NCBI GenBank assembly: GCA_965229335.1
Contig: OZ245874.1
Coordinates: forward strand, 3,782,001 to 3,846,000
Direction of reading: 5' to 3'
DNA from: JAFKFH01 sp017307375
GTDB lineage: Bacteria > Pseudomonadota > Alphaproteobacteria > Ferrovibrionales > Ferrovibrionaceae
Length of the DNA: 64,000 bases
How positions within the stretch are numbered: position 1 is the first letter of the stretch; each line of letters starts with the position of its first letter. The notes below the pieces were generated by a model. That model had not been told where the DNA came from and did no database searches. It saw nothing but the letters and a program-made list of their open reading frames with translations. A program made the translations under genes and the position numbers. Shown one piece after another: positions 18,183-26,827 of this stretch.

Positions 18183-19790
18183 ATGGGCGTCATCAGGTCG
18201 GCGATCGATACGGGGTCGGAGGAATTCCGCCAGCGCTATGCCCACAACCGCAAACTGGTCGGGATATTCCGCGACCGCCAGCAGGCGGCGCGTTCGGACC
18301 GCCCGGCCCGCGACATCGAGCGGCTGCGCAAGCACGGCAAGATGCTGCCGCGCGAGCGGCTGGAAAAGCTGCTCGATCCCGGCACGCCGTTCCTGGAACT
18401 GTCGTCGCTGGCGGGAAACATGGCCTATGGCGGCGAGGCGCCGGGGGCAAGCTGCATCACCGGCATCGGCATCGTTTCCGGCCGCGAAGTGATGATCCAT
18501 GCCGACGACGCGTCGGTGAAGGGGGGCGCCTGGTACCCGCTGACCGTCAAGAAGATCGTGCGCTGCCTGGAGATCGCGCTGGAGAACCGGCTGCCGGTCG
18601 TTCATCTCTGTGATTCCGCAGGCGGCTTCCTGCAATTGCAGTCGGAAGTCTTCCCCGACAAGCACATGGCCGGACGCATTTTCCGGACGCAGTCGCTGTT
18701 GAGCAAGGCCGGGGTCAAGCAACTGGCCCTCGTCTTCGGCCATTGCACCGCGGGCGGCGCCTATATTCCCGCACTGAGCGACTACAACGTCATCGTCCGT
18801 GGCACCGGTGCGGTGTTCCTTGCCGGACCGCCGCTGGTCAAGGCGGCGACCGGCGCGATCGTGTCGGCCGACGACCTGGGTGGGGCCGATCTGCATACCC
18901 GCACCAGCGGCACCTGCGACTATCCGGCGGCGACCGAGGACGAGGCGATTGCGATCGGCCGCGAGATCGTCGGTCAATGGGAGCGGCCGCGCAAGACGAT
19001 CCTCGAGCGCGACACGCCGGAGGCGCCGCTCTACGATCCCGACGAGCTCTACGGCATCATTCCGGACGGCATCAAGAAGGGCTATGACAGCCGCGAGGTG
19101 ATCGCCCGGCTGGTCGACGGCAGCCGCTTTCACGAATACCAGCCTGCCTACGGCACGACGCTGATCTGCGGCTACGCCAATCTCTGGGGCTATCGCGTCG
19201 GCATCCTCGCCAACAACGGCGTGCTGTTCAACGACAGCGCCCTGAAGGGCGCCCATTTCATCGAGCTGTGCAACCAGAACAACACGCCGCTTATCTTCCT
19301 GCAAAACATTACCGGCTACATGGTCGGGCGCGAGTACGAGGCCGCGGGCATCACCAAGGACGGGGCCAAGATGATCATGGCCCAGGCCTGCAGCCATGTG
19401 CCGAAGTTCACCGTGATGTGCCACGCCTCGTTCGGGGCCGGCAACTACGGCATGTGCGGCCGCGCCTTCGACGGGCGTTTCCTGTTCACCTGGCCGAACC
19501 ACCAGATCGGCGTGATGGGCGGCGAGCAGGCGGCCAACACGCTGCTGGAGGTCAAGTTGCGCCAGCTCGAACGCAATGGGATCGATCCGTCGGAAGATCA
19601 GCTGCGGGCGTTGCGCGAGGAAACGCTGAAGGCCTACGACGACCAGGTCTCGGCCTATTACTCGACCTCCGAACTGTGGGACGACGGCATCCTCGACCCG
19701 GTCGATACCCGCAACGCCCTTGGCATCGCCTTGTCCGCGTCGCTGAACGCGCCGTTCGCCGAGCCGGGCTACGGCGTCTTCCGGTTCTGA
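18183..19790 (+). CDS. acyl-CoA carboxylase carboxyltransferase (beta) subunit
   Basis: 535 aa. ATG at 18183 is chosen because GAGGGGG lies about six bases upstream; an in-frame ATG at 18177 overlaps the previous stop. Typical features are the first oxyanion region HLCDSAGGFLQLQSEVFPD with FGHCTAGGAYIPALSDYN, and the second with ASFGAGNYGMCGRAF and WPNHQIGVMGGEQAA. The length and EVFPD segment match MCC/GCC beta rather than propionyl-CoA carboxylase. It transfers carboxyl from biotin to an enoyl-CoA, probably the product of the divergently encoded dehydrogenase. No enoyl-CoA hydratase or HMG-CoA lyase gene is in the window. Its last 22 bases overlap the convergent TetR gene. Confidence 0.86.
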   Translation: MGVIRSAIDTGSEEFRQRYAHNRKLVGIFRDRQQAARSDRPARDIERLRKHGKMLPRERLEKLLDPGTPFLELSSLAGNMAYGGEAPGASCITGIGIVSGREVMIHADDASVKGGAWYPLTVKKIVRCLEIALENRLPVVHLCDSAGGFLQLQSEVFPDKHMAGRIFRTQSLLSKAGVKQLALVFGHCTAGGAYIPALSDYNVIVRGTGAVFLAGPPLVKAATGAIVSADDLGGADLHTRTSGTCDYPAATEDEAIAIGREIVGQWERPRKTILERDTPEAPLYDPDELYGIIPDGIKKGYDSREVIARLVDGSRFHEYQPAYGTTLICGYANLWGYRVGILANNGVLFNDSALKGAHFIELCNQNNTPLIFLQNITGYMVGREYEAAGITKDGAKMIMAQACSHVPKFTVMCHASFGAGNYGMCGRAFDGRFLFTWPNHQIGVMGGEQAANTLLEVKLRQLERNGIDPSEDQLRALREETLKAYDDQVSAYYSTSELWDDGILDPVDTRNALGIALSASLNAPFAEPGYGVFRF

Positions 19791-20488
19791 GCGGCGACCG
19801 CCGCCTCCAGGCGGTCGGCCAGCCTTTCCAGCCGGGCGATCGGGCTCATCATCGGGTCGGGCGCAGCCTCGGGCTTCGCCGCCAGGCCGCGATAGACGAT
19901 GTCGGTAATGCGGTCGGCCGTCGCATCGACCTCGAAGTCGCCTTCGCCGCGGACGAAGGCCCAGGTGTAGTGCTCGATGCAGCCGTAGATCATGTCGCGG
20001 ACCAGATTGGCGGGCACATCGGCGCGGAACTCGCCGGCGGCGACCGCCTCCTTCACCACTGCGATCACCCGCGAGGTGTAGCGCCGGTTCAAGGCGAACA
20101 GCGTCGTCGATCGATAAGCCGGGTTGGGGCGGAATTCGGTAAAGACCAGGCGGCTCAGCGCCGGTTCGCCGTGGATCGTCGACAGGTGATGCCAGATGAT
20201 ATAGCGCAGCCGGTTCCAGGTGCCGCGTACCGACGGGAACTGGCTTTCGTCGTCGGCGAGAAATCCGCCGTACCAGTGCTCGACCACCTTCGTCAGCAGG
20301 TCGCGCTTGTTCTCGAAATAGCGATAGATGGACCCTTCGACGACGCCGGCGCGCTCGGCAATGTCGGAGATCAGCGCGTTCTCGTAGCCCGACTGGGCAA
20401 AGACGGCGCGCGCCGCTTCGAGTATTTCCGCCACGCGCCGTTCGCGGGGTAGGCGGTTGACCTGACGGCGCCGCGCGGGCTGCTGCAT
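19769..20488 (-). CDS. TetR/AcrR-family transcriptional regulator
   Basis: 239 aa. N-terminal helix-turn-helix at about residues 17-65 (ILEAARAVFAQSGYENALIS, AGVVEGSIYRYFENKRDLL), followed by an all-helical ligand domain. It overlaps the carboxyltransferase 3' end tail to tail. It is the likely repressor of the two divergent acyl-CoA operons, whose shared intergenic region (16020-16195) holds two related inverted repeats; acyl-CoA effectors are common for TetR proteins in such clusters. The regulatory link is inferred. Confidence 0.85.
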   Translation of the reverse strand: MQQPARRRQVNRLPRERRVAEILEAARAVFAQSGYENALISDIAERAGVVEGSIYRYFENKRDLLTKVVEHWYGGFLADDESQFPSVRGTWNRLRYIIWHHLSTIHGEPALSRLVFTEFRPNPAYRSTTLFALNRRYTSRVIAVVKEAVAAGEFRADVPANLVRDMIYGCIEHYTWAFVRGEGDFEVDATADRITDIVYRGLAAKPEAAPDPMMSPIARLERLADRLEAAVAAQNRKTP

Positions 20489-20571
20489 CCATCGTCCTCG
20501 ATGATTCGACGCCTACGGGTTTAGCGGTCGCTCGACCCCGCGTCAAATCATCGGGACGATGGCCCGTCGGC

Positions 20572-20814
20572 TCAGTGGCGGCGGGTGAACAGGCTGGCCA
20601 CCAGCGCACCGGCGACGAACGCCGCGGCAACCGCGGTCACCGGCTGCTTCCTGATGTTCTCGCCGAGGATGTCGGCCGCCTTCTTGCCATCCTTGCGCAA
20701 CGAGGCGGCGCGGGCCTGCACCTCGTCGCCGATGGTGTTCAGCTCTTCGCGAACGGCGGAAATCTTGCCCGCGGCGGTGTTGTAGGCGGACGAGGCGGTG
20801 CTGGCGACGGACAT
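20572..20814 (-). CDS. small DUF883/ElaB-YqjD-like membrane-anchored protein
   Basis: 80 aa from ATG 20814, which has GGAGAA about eight bases upstream. A helical charged region (residues 10-50, with KISAVREELNTIGDEVQ) precedes a C-terminal hydrophobic segment (VTAVAAAFVAGALVASLFTRRH). This matches the layout of YqjD/ElaB, inner-membrane proteins linked to ribosome binding in stationary phase in E. coli. Function here is not established. Confidence 0.65.
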   Translation of the reverse strand: MSVASTASSAYNTAAGKISAVREELNTIGDEVQARAASLRKDGKKAADILGENIRKQPVTAVAAAFVAGALVASLFTRRH

Positions 20815-20983
20815 GGCGATCGTTCTCCGGGATGGGATTGAAGCTCCTCCACAAACCGCCGAAAGACGCGGCGGTTCCGTTCCGCCGTCTGGACAAATTG
20901 GAAAGGACGTTGTATGAACTGTCATAAATAGAACATAAATTCCATGTAGGCTGCGGGCCGCGTGGAGTTGGGGGGAGTTGGTT

Positions 20984-22057
20984 TTGCCTGAGATGCTCGA
21001 TGTCGAGGCGCTTTCGGTCGCCTACGGCGCCAACCGGGTTCTGCACGGCGTCTCGCTCAGCGTGCCGAAGGGCGAGATGATCGCCCTGCTCGGATCGTCC
21101 GGCTGCGGCAAGACGACGCTGCTGCGGGCGATTTCGGGGTTCACCGCGGTCGAAAGCGGCATCATCCGGCTGGCCGGCCGGGATGTGACCAAGCTGCCGC
21201 CGGAGAAGCGCGATACCGGCATGGTCTTTCAGTCCTATGCCTTGTGGCCCCATATGACGGTGGCGCAGAACATCGGCTACGGGCTGAAGCTGCGGGGCAA
21301 GTCGAAGTCGGACATTGCCGCCGCCGTGACGCGGCTGACCGGCATGCTCGGCCTGGCGGGCCTCGAACAGCGGCCGGTCACTCAGCTTTCCGGCGGGCAG
21401 CGTCAGCGTGTCGCGCTCGGCCGGGTGCTGGCGATCAACCCGTCGCTGCTGCTGCTCGACGAGCCGTTGTCCAATCTCGACGCCCGCATTCGGCTGAAGG
21501 TGCGGCATGAGATCAAGGCGATCCAGCGCGAACTGGGCCTGACCGCCGTGATGGTCACCCATGACCGCGAGGAAGCAATGGTGATGGCCGACCGGATCGT
21601 CGTGATGGCGGACGGCCGGATCAGTCAGATCGGGACCCCGGAAGATGTCTATCTGCGTCCCGCCAGCGCCTTCGTCGCCCGTTTCATGGGGGCCGAGAAC
21701 CATCTGCGCATGACCGCCCGTCGCGGCGATGGCGGCATTGCGGTTGCGGCCGGCCCGGCCAATGGCCCGGCAATGCTCGCCGACCGTCCCGGGCTGGCGA
21801 TGGGGGTGGTCGACGCCTTCTTCAGGGCGGAGGCCGCCACCTTGGTGGATCTCGGCCACGAGACCCGCAACGGCATCCTGCTCGCCGGCCGCATCGTGCA
21901 GTCGAGCTATCCCGGCGGCACCTATCGCTATGCGGTGGCCGTCGGCGACGACCAGTACCTGATCGACGATATCGTCCGCCGCAGCCCAGGCGATGCGGTG
22001 GCCGTTCATCTCCCCGACGACGCGCTCTACCTGTTCCCACCCCAAGCCGAGGCGTGA
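20984..22057 (+). CDS. ABC transporter ATP-binding protein (MalK/PotA-like)
   Basis: 357 aa from a TTG at 20984, with GGGGGAG six bases upstream; ATG at 20993 is an alternative. Walker A GSSGCGKTT, Q-loop VFQSYALWPHM, signature LSGGQRQRVAL, Walker B LLLLDEPLSNLD and H-loop VTHDRE are all present, with a C-terminal TOBE-like region. It energises the importer made with the next three genes. The layout (ATPase, binding protein, two separate permeases) fits the spermidine/thiamine/iron-type group; the substrate is unknown. An AT-rich stretch at about 20905-20950 probably holds the promoter. Confidence 0.85.
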   Translation: MPEMLDVEALSVAYGANRVLHGVSLSVPKGEMIALLGSSGCGKTTLLRAISGFTAVESGIIRLAGRDVTKLPPEKRDTGMVFQSYALWPHMTVAQNIGYGLKLRGKSKSDIAAAVTRLTGMLGLAGLEQRPVTQLSGGQRQRVALGRVLAINPSLLLLDEPLSNLDARIRLKVRHEIKAIQRELGLTAVMVTHDREEAMVMADRIVVMADGRISQIGTPEDVYLRPASAFVARFMGAENHLRMTARRGDGGIAVAAGPANGPAMLADRPGLAMGVVDAFFRAEAATLVDLGHETRNGILLAGRIVQSSYPGGTYRYAVAVGDDQYLIDDIVRRSPGDAVAVHLPDDALYLFPPQAEA

Positions 22058-22071
22058 AAGGACATATTCCC

Positions 22072-23205
22072 ATGCGTCCCATCCTGACCTTCGCGGCGCT
22101 CGCCGCGTTCCTGCTGCCGGCCATGGCGGCAAATGCCCAGACGCTGAACGTGATCACCGCGGGCAGCCAGAACATGGTCGACTATGTGAAGGATTATCTC
22201 GGGCCGAAGTTCGAAAAGGCCCATCCGGGCGTCAAGGTCGTGTCGGTCGGTACCGGCGAGGGCGATGCCGGTTCGCAGAAGATCTACGAGAAGCTGAAGG
22301 CCCAGGAGAACAACGCGAGCTGGGATATCGACGTCGCGGTGATCCACCAGAAGATCGGCGGGGTGATGGCGCGCGAAGGCATGCTCGAATCCTATCGCGA
22401 CAAGATCTCGACCTCGAAGCTGGTCACCCGCGACACCGCGTCGAACGCACTGGGCAACGACGTCGGTGGCTATGTGATGCCGATGTTCCACAGCCAGACC
22501 GCGATCGCCTACAACCCCGCGCTGGTACCCAACCCGCCGAAGAGCTACGAGGAGCTCGACGCCTGGGCGCGCAAGAACCCGAAGGCCTTCGGCTATAACG
22601 GCATCAAGGGCGGCATGTCCGGCGTCAGCTTCGTGGTCGGCTGGGTCTATGCCTTCTCGCCGGGCGCCGGCCAGCTGATGACCGGCCCGTTCGACCCGAA
22701 GGTCGAGGCCAACTGGGATCCGGCCTTCGCCAAGCTCAAGGATTTCAACAAGTACGTGACCTTCACCCCGGGCAACGCCGGAACGCTCGACCTGCTCAGC
22801 CGCGGCGAGATCGCGATGGGGCCGGTGTGGGTCGACATGTTCTATTCCTGGATGGCCGACGGCAAGCTGCCGCCCAATCTCGGCATCATCCTGCCGGCGC
22901 CGGGCATGCCGGGCCAGCCGATGTACTATGTGATCCCGAAAAAGGCCGCCAACGAGAAGCTTGCCCGCGAGTTCATCGAGCTGGCGACCAGCCCTCAGGT
23001 CCAGGCCGAAGGCATCGTCGAGCGGTTCAACTGGTACCCGGGCATCGATGCGGTCAACGTGCGCACCCAGCTGCCGCCGGCGACCTGGGGCAAGCTGTTC
23101 AAGGAAGTCAGCCCGAACGACTTGGCCGAGCGCGGCAAGCCCTTCCCGATCGAGGCCTATTTCAACGGCATCCTGAAGGGCTACGAGACCAAGGTCATCA
23201 ACTGA
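22072..23205 (+). CDS. periplasmic substrate-binding protein of ABC importer
   Basis: 377 aa from ATG 22072 with AAAGGA nine bases upstream. Signal peptide of about 23 residues ending AANAQ. The mature part is a family 1-type binding fold (LNVITAGSQNMVDYVKDYL; YVIPKKAANEKLAREF), with conserved acidic and aromatic positions but no motif that fixes the ligand. Separated from the permease genes by a strong hairpin at 23215-23239. Confidence 0.82.
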   Translation: MRPILTFAALAAFLLPAMAANAQTLNVITAGSQNMVDYVKDYLGPKFEKAHPGVKVVSVGTGEGDAGSQKIYEKLKAQENNASWDIDVAVIHQKIGGVMAREGMLESYRDKISTSKLVTRDTASNALGNDVGGYVMPMFHSQTAIAYNPALVPNPPKSYEELDAWARKNPKAFGYNGIKGGMSGVSFVVGWVYAFSPGAGQLMTGPFDPKVEANWDPAFAKLKDFNKYVTFTPGNAGTLDLLSRGEIAMGPVWVDMFYSWMADGKLPPNLGIILPAPGMPGQPMYYVIPKKAANEKLAREFIELATSPQVQAEGIVERFNWYPGIDAVNVRTQLPPATWGKLFKEVSPNDLAERGKPFPIEAYFNGILKGYETKVIN

Positions 23206-23214
23206 CCATCCGTT

Positions 23215-23239
23215 CCCGGCGGCCGTCGCGGCCGCCGGG
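23215..23239 (+). terminator. intercistronic hairpin between binding protein and permease genes
   Basis: Perfect 10-bp stem CCCGGCGGCC / GGCCGCCGGG with the loop GTCGC, ten bases after the binding-protein stop. No long T run follows (only CCTTTCC), so it is more likely an mRNA-stabilising or partial-termination element than a full terminator. Confidence 0.6.
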
Positions 23240-23257
23240 CCTTTCCAAGCGAGCGCC

Positions 23258-24091
23258 ATGACCGAGAATCGCCTGACCAATCTGCTGCTCGTCGCCCCGG
23301 CCCTGCTGCTGGTGGTCGGGCTGTTCCTCTACCCGCTGGGCTACTCGGTCGCCGGTGCCTTCCTGACCAAGGACGGTCGCGGGACGCTCGAGGGGTTCCT
23401 CAACGTCTACCAGCTTTATTCCACCGACATCCTGTTCACGGTGGTGATCATCGGCATCGCGACGATCCTGGTCGGGTTGGCCTCGGTCGCGATCGGCGGG
23501 TTCCTGGTGCTGGGCACCAGCCCGGCGCTGGTCGGCTTCCTGAAATGGCTCTACCGCTGGCCGCTGTTCATTCCCTTCGTGGTCGCAGGCCAGTGCATGC
23601 GCGCCTTCCTGGCCAAGAACGGGCTGATGAACAATACGTTCGTGTCGCTCGGGCTGATCGAGCCGCTGCAGGCGCAGAGCCTGCTGGACTGGCGCGGCGT
23701 CATCATCGCCTTCGTCTGGAAGCAGACGGCCTTCGCCGCGTTGCTGGTGGCCGGCGCGATGGCCGCGCTCGACCGCTCGACGATCGAGGCGGCCCAGGAC
23801 ATGGGGGCCTCGCGGCCGCGGATCCTGGTCGAGATCATCGTGCCTCAGATCCGCCAGACGCTTGCCGTCACGCTGGTCCTGTCGTTCGTCACCATGCTGT
23901 CGGTGCTGTCGGTGCCGATGATGGTCGGGTCGGGCACGCCGACGATGATCACGGTCGACATGGCCTTCCGGATCAATTCCTACGGCGACTACACGACCGC
24001 GAACGCCCTGGGCCTGGTTTCGATGGTCCTGGCCGGCTCGGTCGCCTGGATCTACCTGCGCCACAGCCTGCGGGAAGGACAGCCGCGATGA
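23258..24091 (+). CDS. ABC transporter permease (first)
   Basis: 277 aa with about six membrane helices, beginning LLLVAPALLLVVGLFLYPLG. The EAA loop used to contact the ATPase reads IEAAQDMGASRPRILVEIIV. Overlaps the second permease by four bases. Confidence 0.85.
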   Translation: MTENRLTNLLLVAPALLLVVGLFLYPLGYSVAGAFLTKDGRGTLEGFLNVYQLYSTDILFTVVIIGIATILVGLASVAIGGFLVLGTSPALVGFLKWLYRWPLFIPFVVAGQCMRAFLAKNGLMNNTFVSLGLIEPLQAQSLLDWRGVIIAFVWKQTAFAALLVAGAMAALDRSTIEAAQDMGASRPRILVEIIVPQIRQTLAVTLVLSFVTMLSVLSVPMMVGSGTPTMITVDMAFRINSYGDYTTANALGLVSMVLAGSVAWIYLRHSLREGQPR

Positions 24092-24891
24092 AGCCGCTCC
24101 GGCTCGGCCTGCAGGGCCTGATTCTCGGTATCGCCGCCTTCTTCATCCTCGGACCTGTGGTCAACCTGGCGCTGTGGGCGGTCGCCGAGCAGTGGTTCTT
24201 CCCCCACAAGCTGCCGCTGGTCTACGGGTTCAAATATTGGGAGACGGTGTTCCGCCCGACCGGGAACGCAGTCGGCTCGCTGGTCACCTCGATCCTGATC
24301 GCGTTGTGGACAGTGGTCGCCTGTCTGGCCGTCTCGATCCCGGCAGGGTATGCGCTGGCGCGGCGCTCGCTGCCGTTCCGGGCGCTGCTGATGCTGGCCT
24401 TCCTGCTGCCCCAGGCCTTTCCCTCGGTTGCCGTCTACATCAATGTCGCCCGCATCTTCTATTCGCTGGGGCTGAACGGGACGATCGCCGGCGTGGTGCT
24501 GGTCCATACCGTCCACGCGCTGGTCTATTCGGTGTGGATCACCACCGCGGCGTTCGCCGCCGTCGATCGCGACCTGGAGAGCGCCGCCCGCGACCTGGGC
24601 GCCGCGCCGCTGCGCGTGTTCATGACGGTGACGCTGCCGCTGGCCGCCCCCGGGGTCATCGCTTCGGCTATTTTCGTGTTCCTGGAATCGCTGGACGAAT
24701 TCACCGGCACCTATTTCGTCGGCGTGCCTGATGTCACGACCCTGCCGCTGCTGATGTTCAACGCGTCGATGCAGGGCAATTACCAGATCGCCTCGATCAC
24801 CGCGCTGATCCTGCTGGTGCCCTCGATCGCCTTCATGCTGGTGGTCGAACGCTTCCTGAAGGCCGACGTGCTGGCCAAGGTCGGCGCCTGA
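24088..24891 (+). CDS. ABC transporter permease (second)
   Basis: 267 aa, ATGA overlap with the first permease. About six helices, e.g. FRALLMLAFLLPQAFPSVAV; EAA loop LESAARDLGAAPLRVFMTVT. It ends one base before the convergent membrane-protein gene. Confidence 0.85.
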   Translation: MKPLRLGLQGLILGIAAFFILGPVVNLALWAVAEQWFFPHKLPLVYGFKYWETVFRPTGNAVGSLVTSILIALWTVVACLAVSIPAGYALARRSLPFRALLMLAFLLPQAFPSVAVYINVARIFYSLGLNGTIAGVVLVHTVHALVYSVWITTAAFAAVDRDLESAARDLGAAPLRVFMTVTLPLAAPGVIASAIFVFLESLDEFTGTYFVGVPDVTTLPLLMFNASMQGNYQIASITALILLVPSIAFMLVVERFLKADVLAKVGA

Positions 24892-24892
24892 C

Positions 24893-25981
24893 CTACGGCG
24901 CCGTGCCGCCCAGCGCGACATGGACCTCCAGCAGGCGGACATACTCGCTGTCTCCCTCGATGGCGGGCAGGGTGATGCCGTTCGGACCCGGCAGATTGCA
25001 GACCTGCTGCAGCGTGGCGCTGCCGTCGCCGTGCTTCAGCAGGCGGACGATGTCGAAGATGGTGCGGAAGCCGACGGCCTGCAGCGCCTGAAAGCGCGCT
25101 GCCTTGACCAGCACCAGGAGCTGCGCCTGGCCGATCCAGTCGACGATCTCGCTGAGCGGCAGGGCTGCGGCCTCGAACACGGCGATCGGGTTGGCATGGG
25201 CGAGGTCGGCGGCGCTGTCGACCGAAAGTTCGCGCATGCGGAAGGCGAGACCGGGCGAAATGCCCTCGATCAGGTCGAGTGGGAAATCCTCGGAATGGGC
25301 AGGCGCGCGCAGTACCGCTTCGAACTTCTGCGCGATGAAGGACAGTCCGCGCTCGGGAAACATGCCGATGACGAAGGCGAGGACCGGCAGCGGTCCCAGG
25401 GCCGTGATCGTCGCATCGCCGGCGACCAGGTGGCGCATGACGATCGCCACCAGCACGGCGACGGCCAGGCGGATCACCAGGCGATTGAAGGTGGAGGGGA
25501 AGAGCTGCATCGAGGTCGCACGATCGAAGATCGCGGTGAAAGTCCAGACCATCCAGCCCAGGAAGGCGAAGGCGGCCACGATGATGGTCTGGGTCTGGTA
25601 GGCGTTCAGATCGCCGGCGGGATCGGCGCACTGCCCGCCGCACAGCAGGTAGTAGGTGCCGCCATCGATGCCGGTGGTGGTCCACTTGCTGCCGTCCAGC
25701 AGCAGCATCGACATGAAGATGTTGAGCACGGTCAGGAACGCCAGCGGCAGGACATAGCGCACGCCTCCGACGCGACTGGCCGACCGTTCCTGAAACTGAA
25801 ACGAGATCGTGGTGACAAGGGCCGGATAAGTGTCGCGGAGCGCTTGCAACCGGATTGCCGCGGCCTTGCGGATGCCGATCACGGCTGCAATGGCGAAGAA
25901 CGGGATCAGCGCGGTGAACAGCAGCAGGGCCGCCGCGTGAAAGGGCCGGCTCAGATTGAACGAGGCGACGATCCAGTCCAT
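24893..25981 (-). CDS. membrane protein of unknown function with helix-hairpin-helix-like tail
   Basis: 362 aa. Five or so membrane helices in the first 215 residues (e.g. AALLLFTALIPFFAIAAVIG; IIVAAFAFLGWMVWTFTAIF). The soluble C-terminal 145 residues contain two similar segments (LDLIEGISPGLAFRMRELSV; WIGQAQLLVLVKAARFQAL) that look like the helix-hairpin-helix units of DUF4332-type proteins. I do not recognise the family as a whole. A CGGQC pair of cysteines lies in a periplasmic or loop segment. It stands alone between the importer and the inositol operon. Confidence 0.7.
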   Translation of the reverse strand: MDWIVASFNLSRPFHAAALLLFTALIPFFAIAAVIGIRKAAAIRLQALRDTYPALVTTISFQFQERSASRVGGVRYVLPLAFLTVLNIFMSMLLLDGSKWTTTGIDGGTYYLLCGGQCADPAGDLNAYQTQTIIVAAFAFLGWMVWTFTAIFDRATSMQLFPSTFNRLVIRLAVAVLVAIVMRHLVAGDATITALGPLPVLAFVIGMFPERGLSFIAQKFEAVLRAPAHSEDFPLDLIEGISPGLAFRMRELSVDSAADLAHANPIAVFEAAALPLSEIVDWIGQAQLLVLVKAARFQALQAVGFRTIFDIVRLLKHGDGSATLQQVCNLPGPNGITLPAIEGDSEYVRLLEVHVALGGTAP

Positions 25982-26044
25982 GCGATCCCCCGGAGCATGG
26001 ACCCGGATCCTATACGGACGTCTAAATCAATGCAATTTAAGTTG

Positions 26045-26827
26045 TCATACCGGTTGTCCAAAATCGCCGCAGGCGACCGTATGGGCGATGAAGTCGCCGT
26101 CCCGGTATAGATGGAAGACGTAACCCGGCGGCTCTGCCCGATTGTTCGACCGGCTTTCCGCGCGCAGGTCCAGCATCAGCTGCGGTGCCGTCGCCGGGGC
26201 GATGCCGCAGGGCACGCCGGCAAAGCGGCTCTCGATCGGGCGATGCACGTGGCCGGCGACGATGCGCCGGACCTGGGGATGGCGGCGGACGATCGCGGCG
26301 AAGCCCTCGGGCTCAAGCAGGTTGATCGTCTCCATATGCGGAATGCCGGTCGGACAGGGTGGGTGATGCAGCGCGATCATCGTCGGCCGTTCCGGCGCCT
26401 CTGCCAGCCGGGCGTCGAGCCACGCCAGCCGCTCGGCGCACAGGCGGCCTTCGACCCTGCCGGGCTCCAGGCTGTCCAGGCCGATGATGCGGACCGGGCC
26501 GAGATCGACGGCAAAATGCAGGAACCGGTCGTCAGCGAACAGCGCGCATTCGGCGAAGGCGGCGCGCATCGTGTCGCGTGCATCGTGGTTGCCGGGGATC
26601 GGCAGCAATGGCGCGGCGAGAGGGGCAAGCAGCGTCTTCAGCGCGGCGTATTCCTCGGCCGAGCCGCGGTCGACCAGGTCGCCGGTCAGCAGGATCGCAT
26701 CGGGCTGTCGCCGCTGGGCCAGCAAGTCGTCGATCGCGAGCTTCAGCCGCGCCGCCGTGTCGATGCCGCCGCGGAACAGGCGGCCCGGCGCCATAACATG
26801 CAGGTCGCTGAGTTGGGCGATCAGCAT
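26045..26827 (-). CDS. class III metallophosphodiesterase (CpdA/GpdQ-like)
   Basis: 260 aa. The full binuclear metal set is visible: D-x-H in QLSDLHV (start), LLTGDLVDRG, IPGNHDARD, ALHHPP and AGHVHRP. The family (CpdA, GpdQ) hydrolyses cyclic nucleotides or glycerophosphodiesters. No signal peptide, so it works in the cytoplasm. It is the last gene of the inositol operon and overlaps the inositol monophosphatase gene by seven bases, which suggests it releases a phosphate monoester for that enzyme, for example from glycerophosphoinositol. A cAMP phosphodiesterase role remains possible. Confidence 0.82.
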   Translation of the reverse strand: MLIAQLSDLHVMAPGRLFRGGIDTAARLKLAIDDLLAQRRQPDAILLTGDLVDRGSAEEYAALKTLLAPLAAPLLPIPGNHDARDTMRAAFAECALFADDRFLHFAVDLGPVRIIGLDSLEPGRVEGRLCAERLAWLDARLAEAPERPTMIALHHPPCPTGIPHMETINLLEPEGFAAIVRRHPQVRRIVAGHVHRPIESRFAGVPCGIAPATAPQLMLDLRAESRSNNRAEPPGYVFHLYRDGDFIAHTVACGDFGQPV

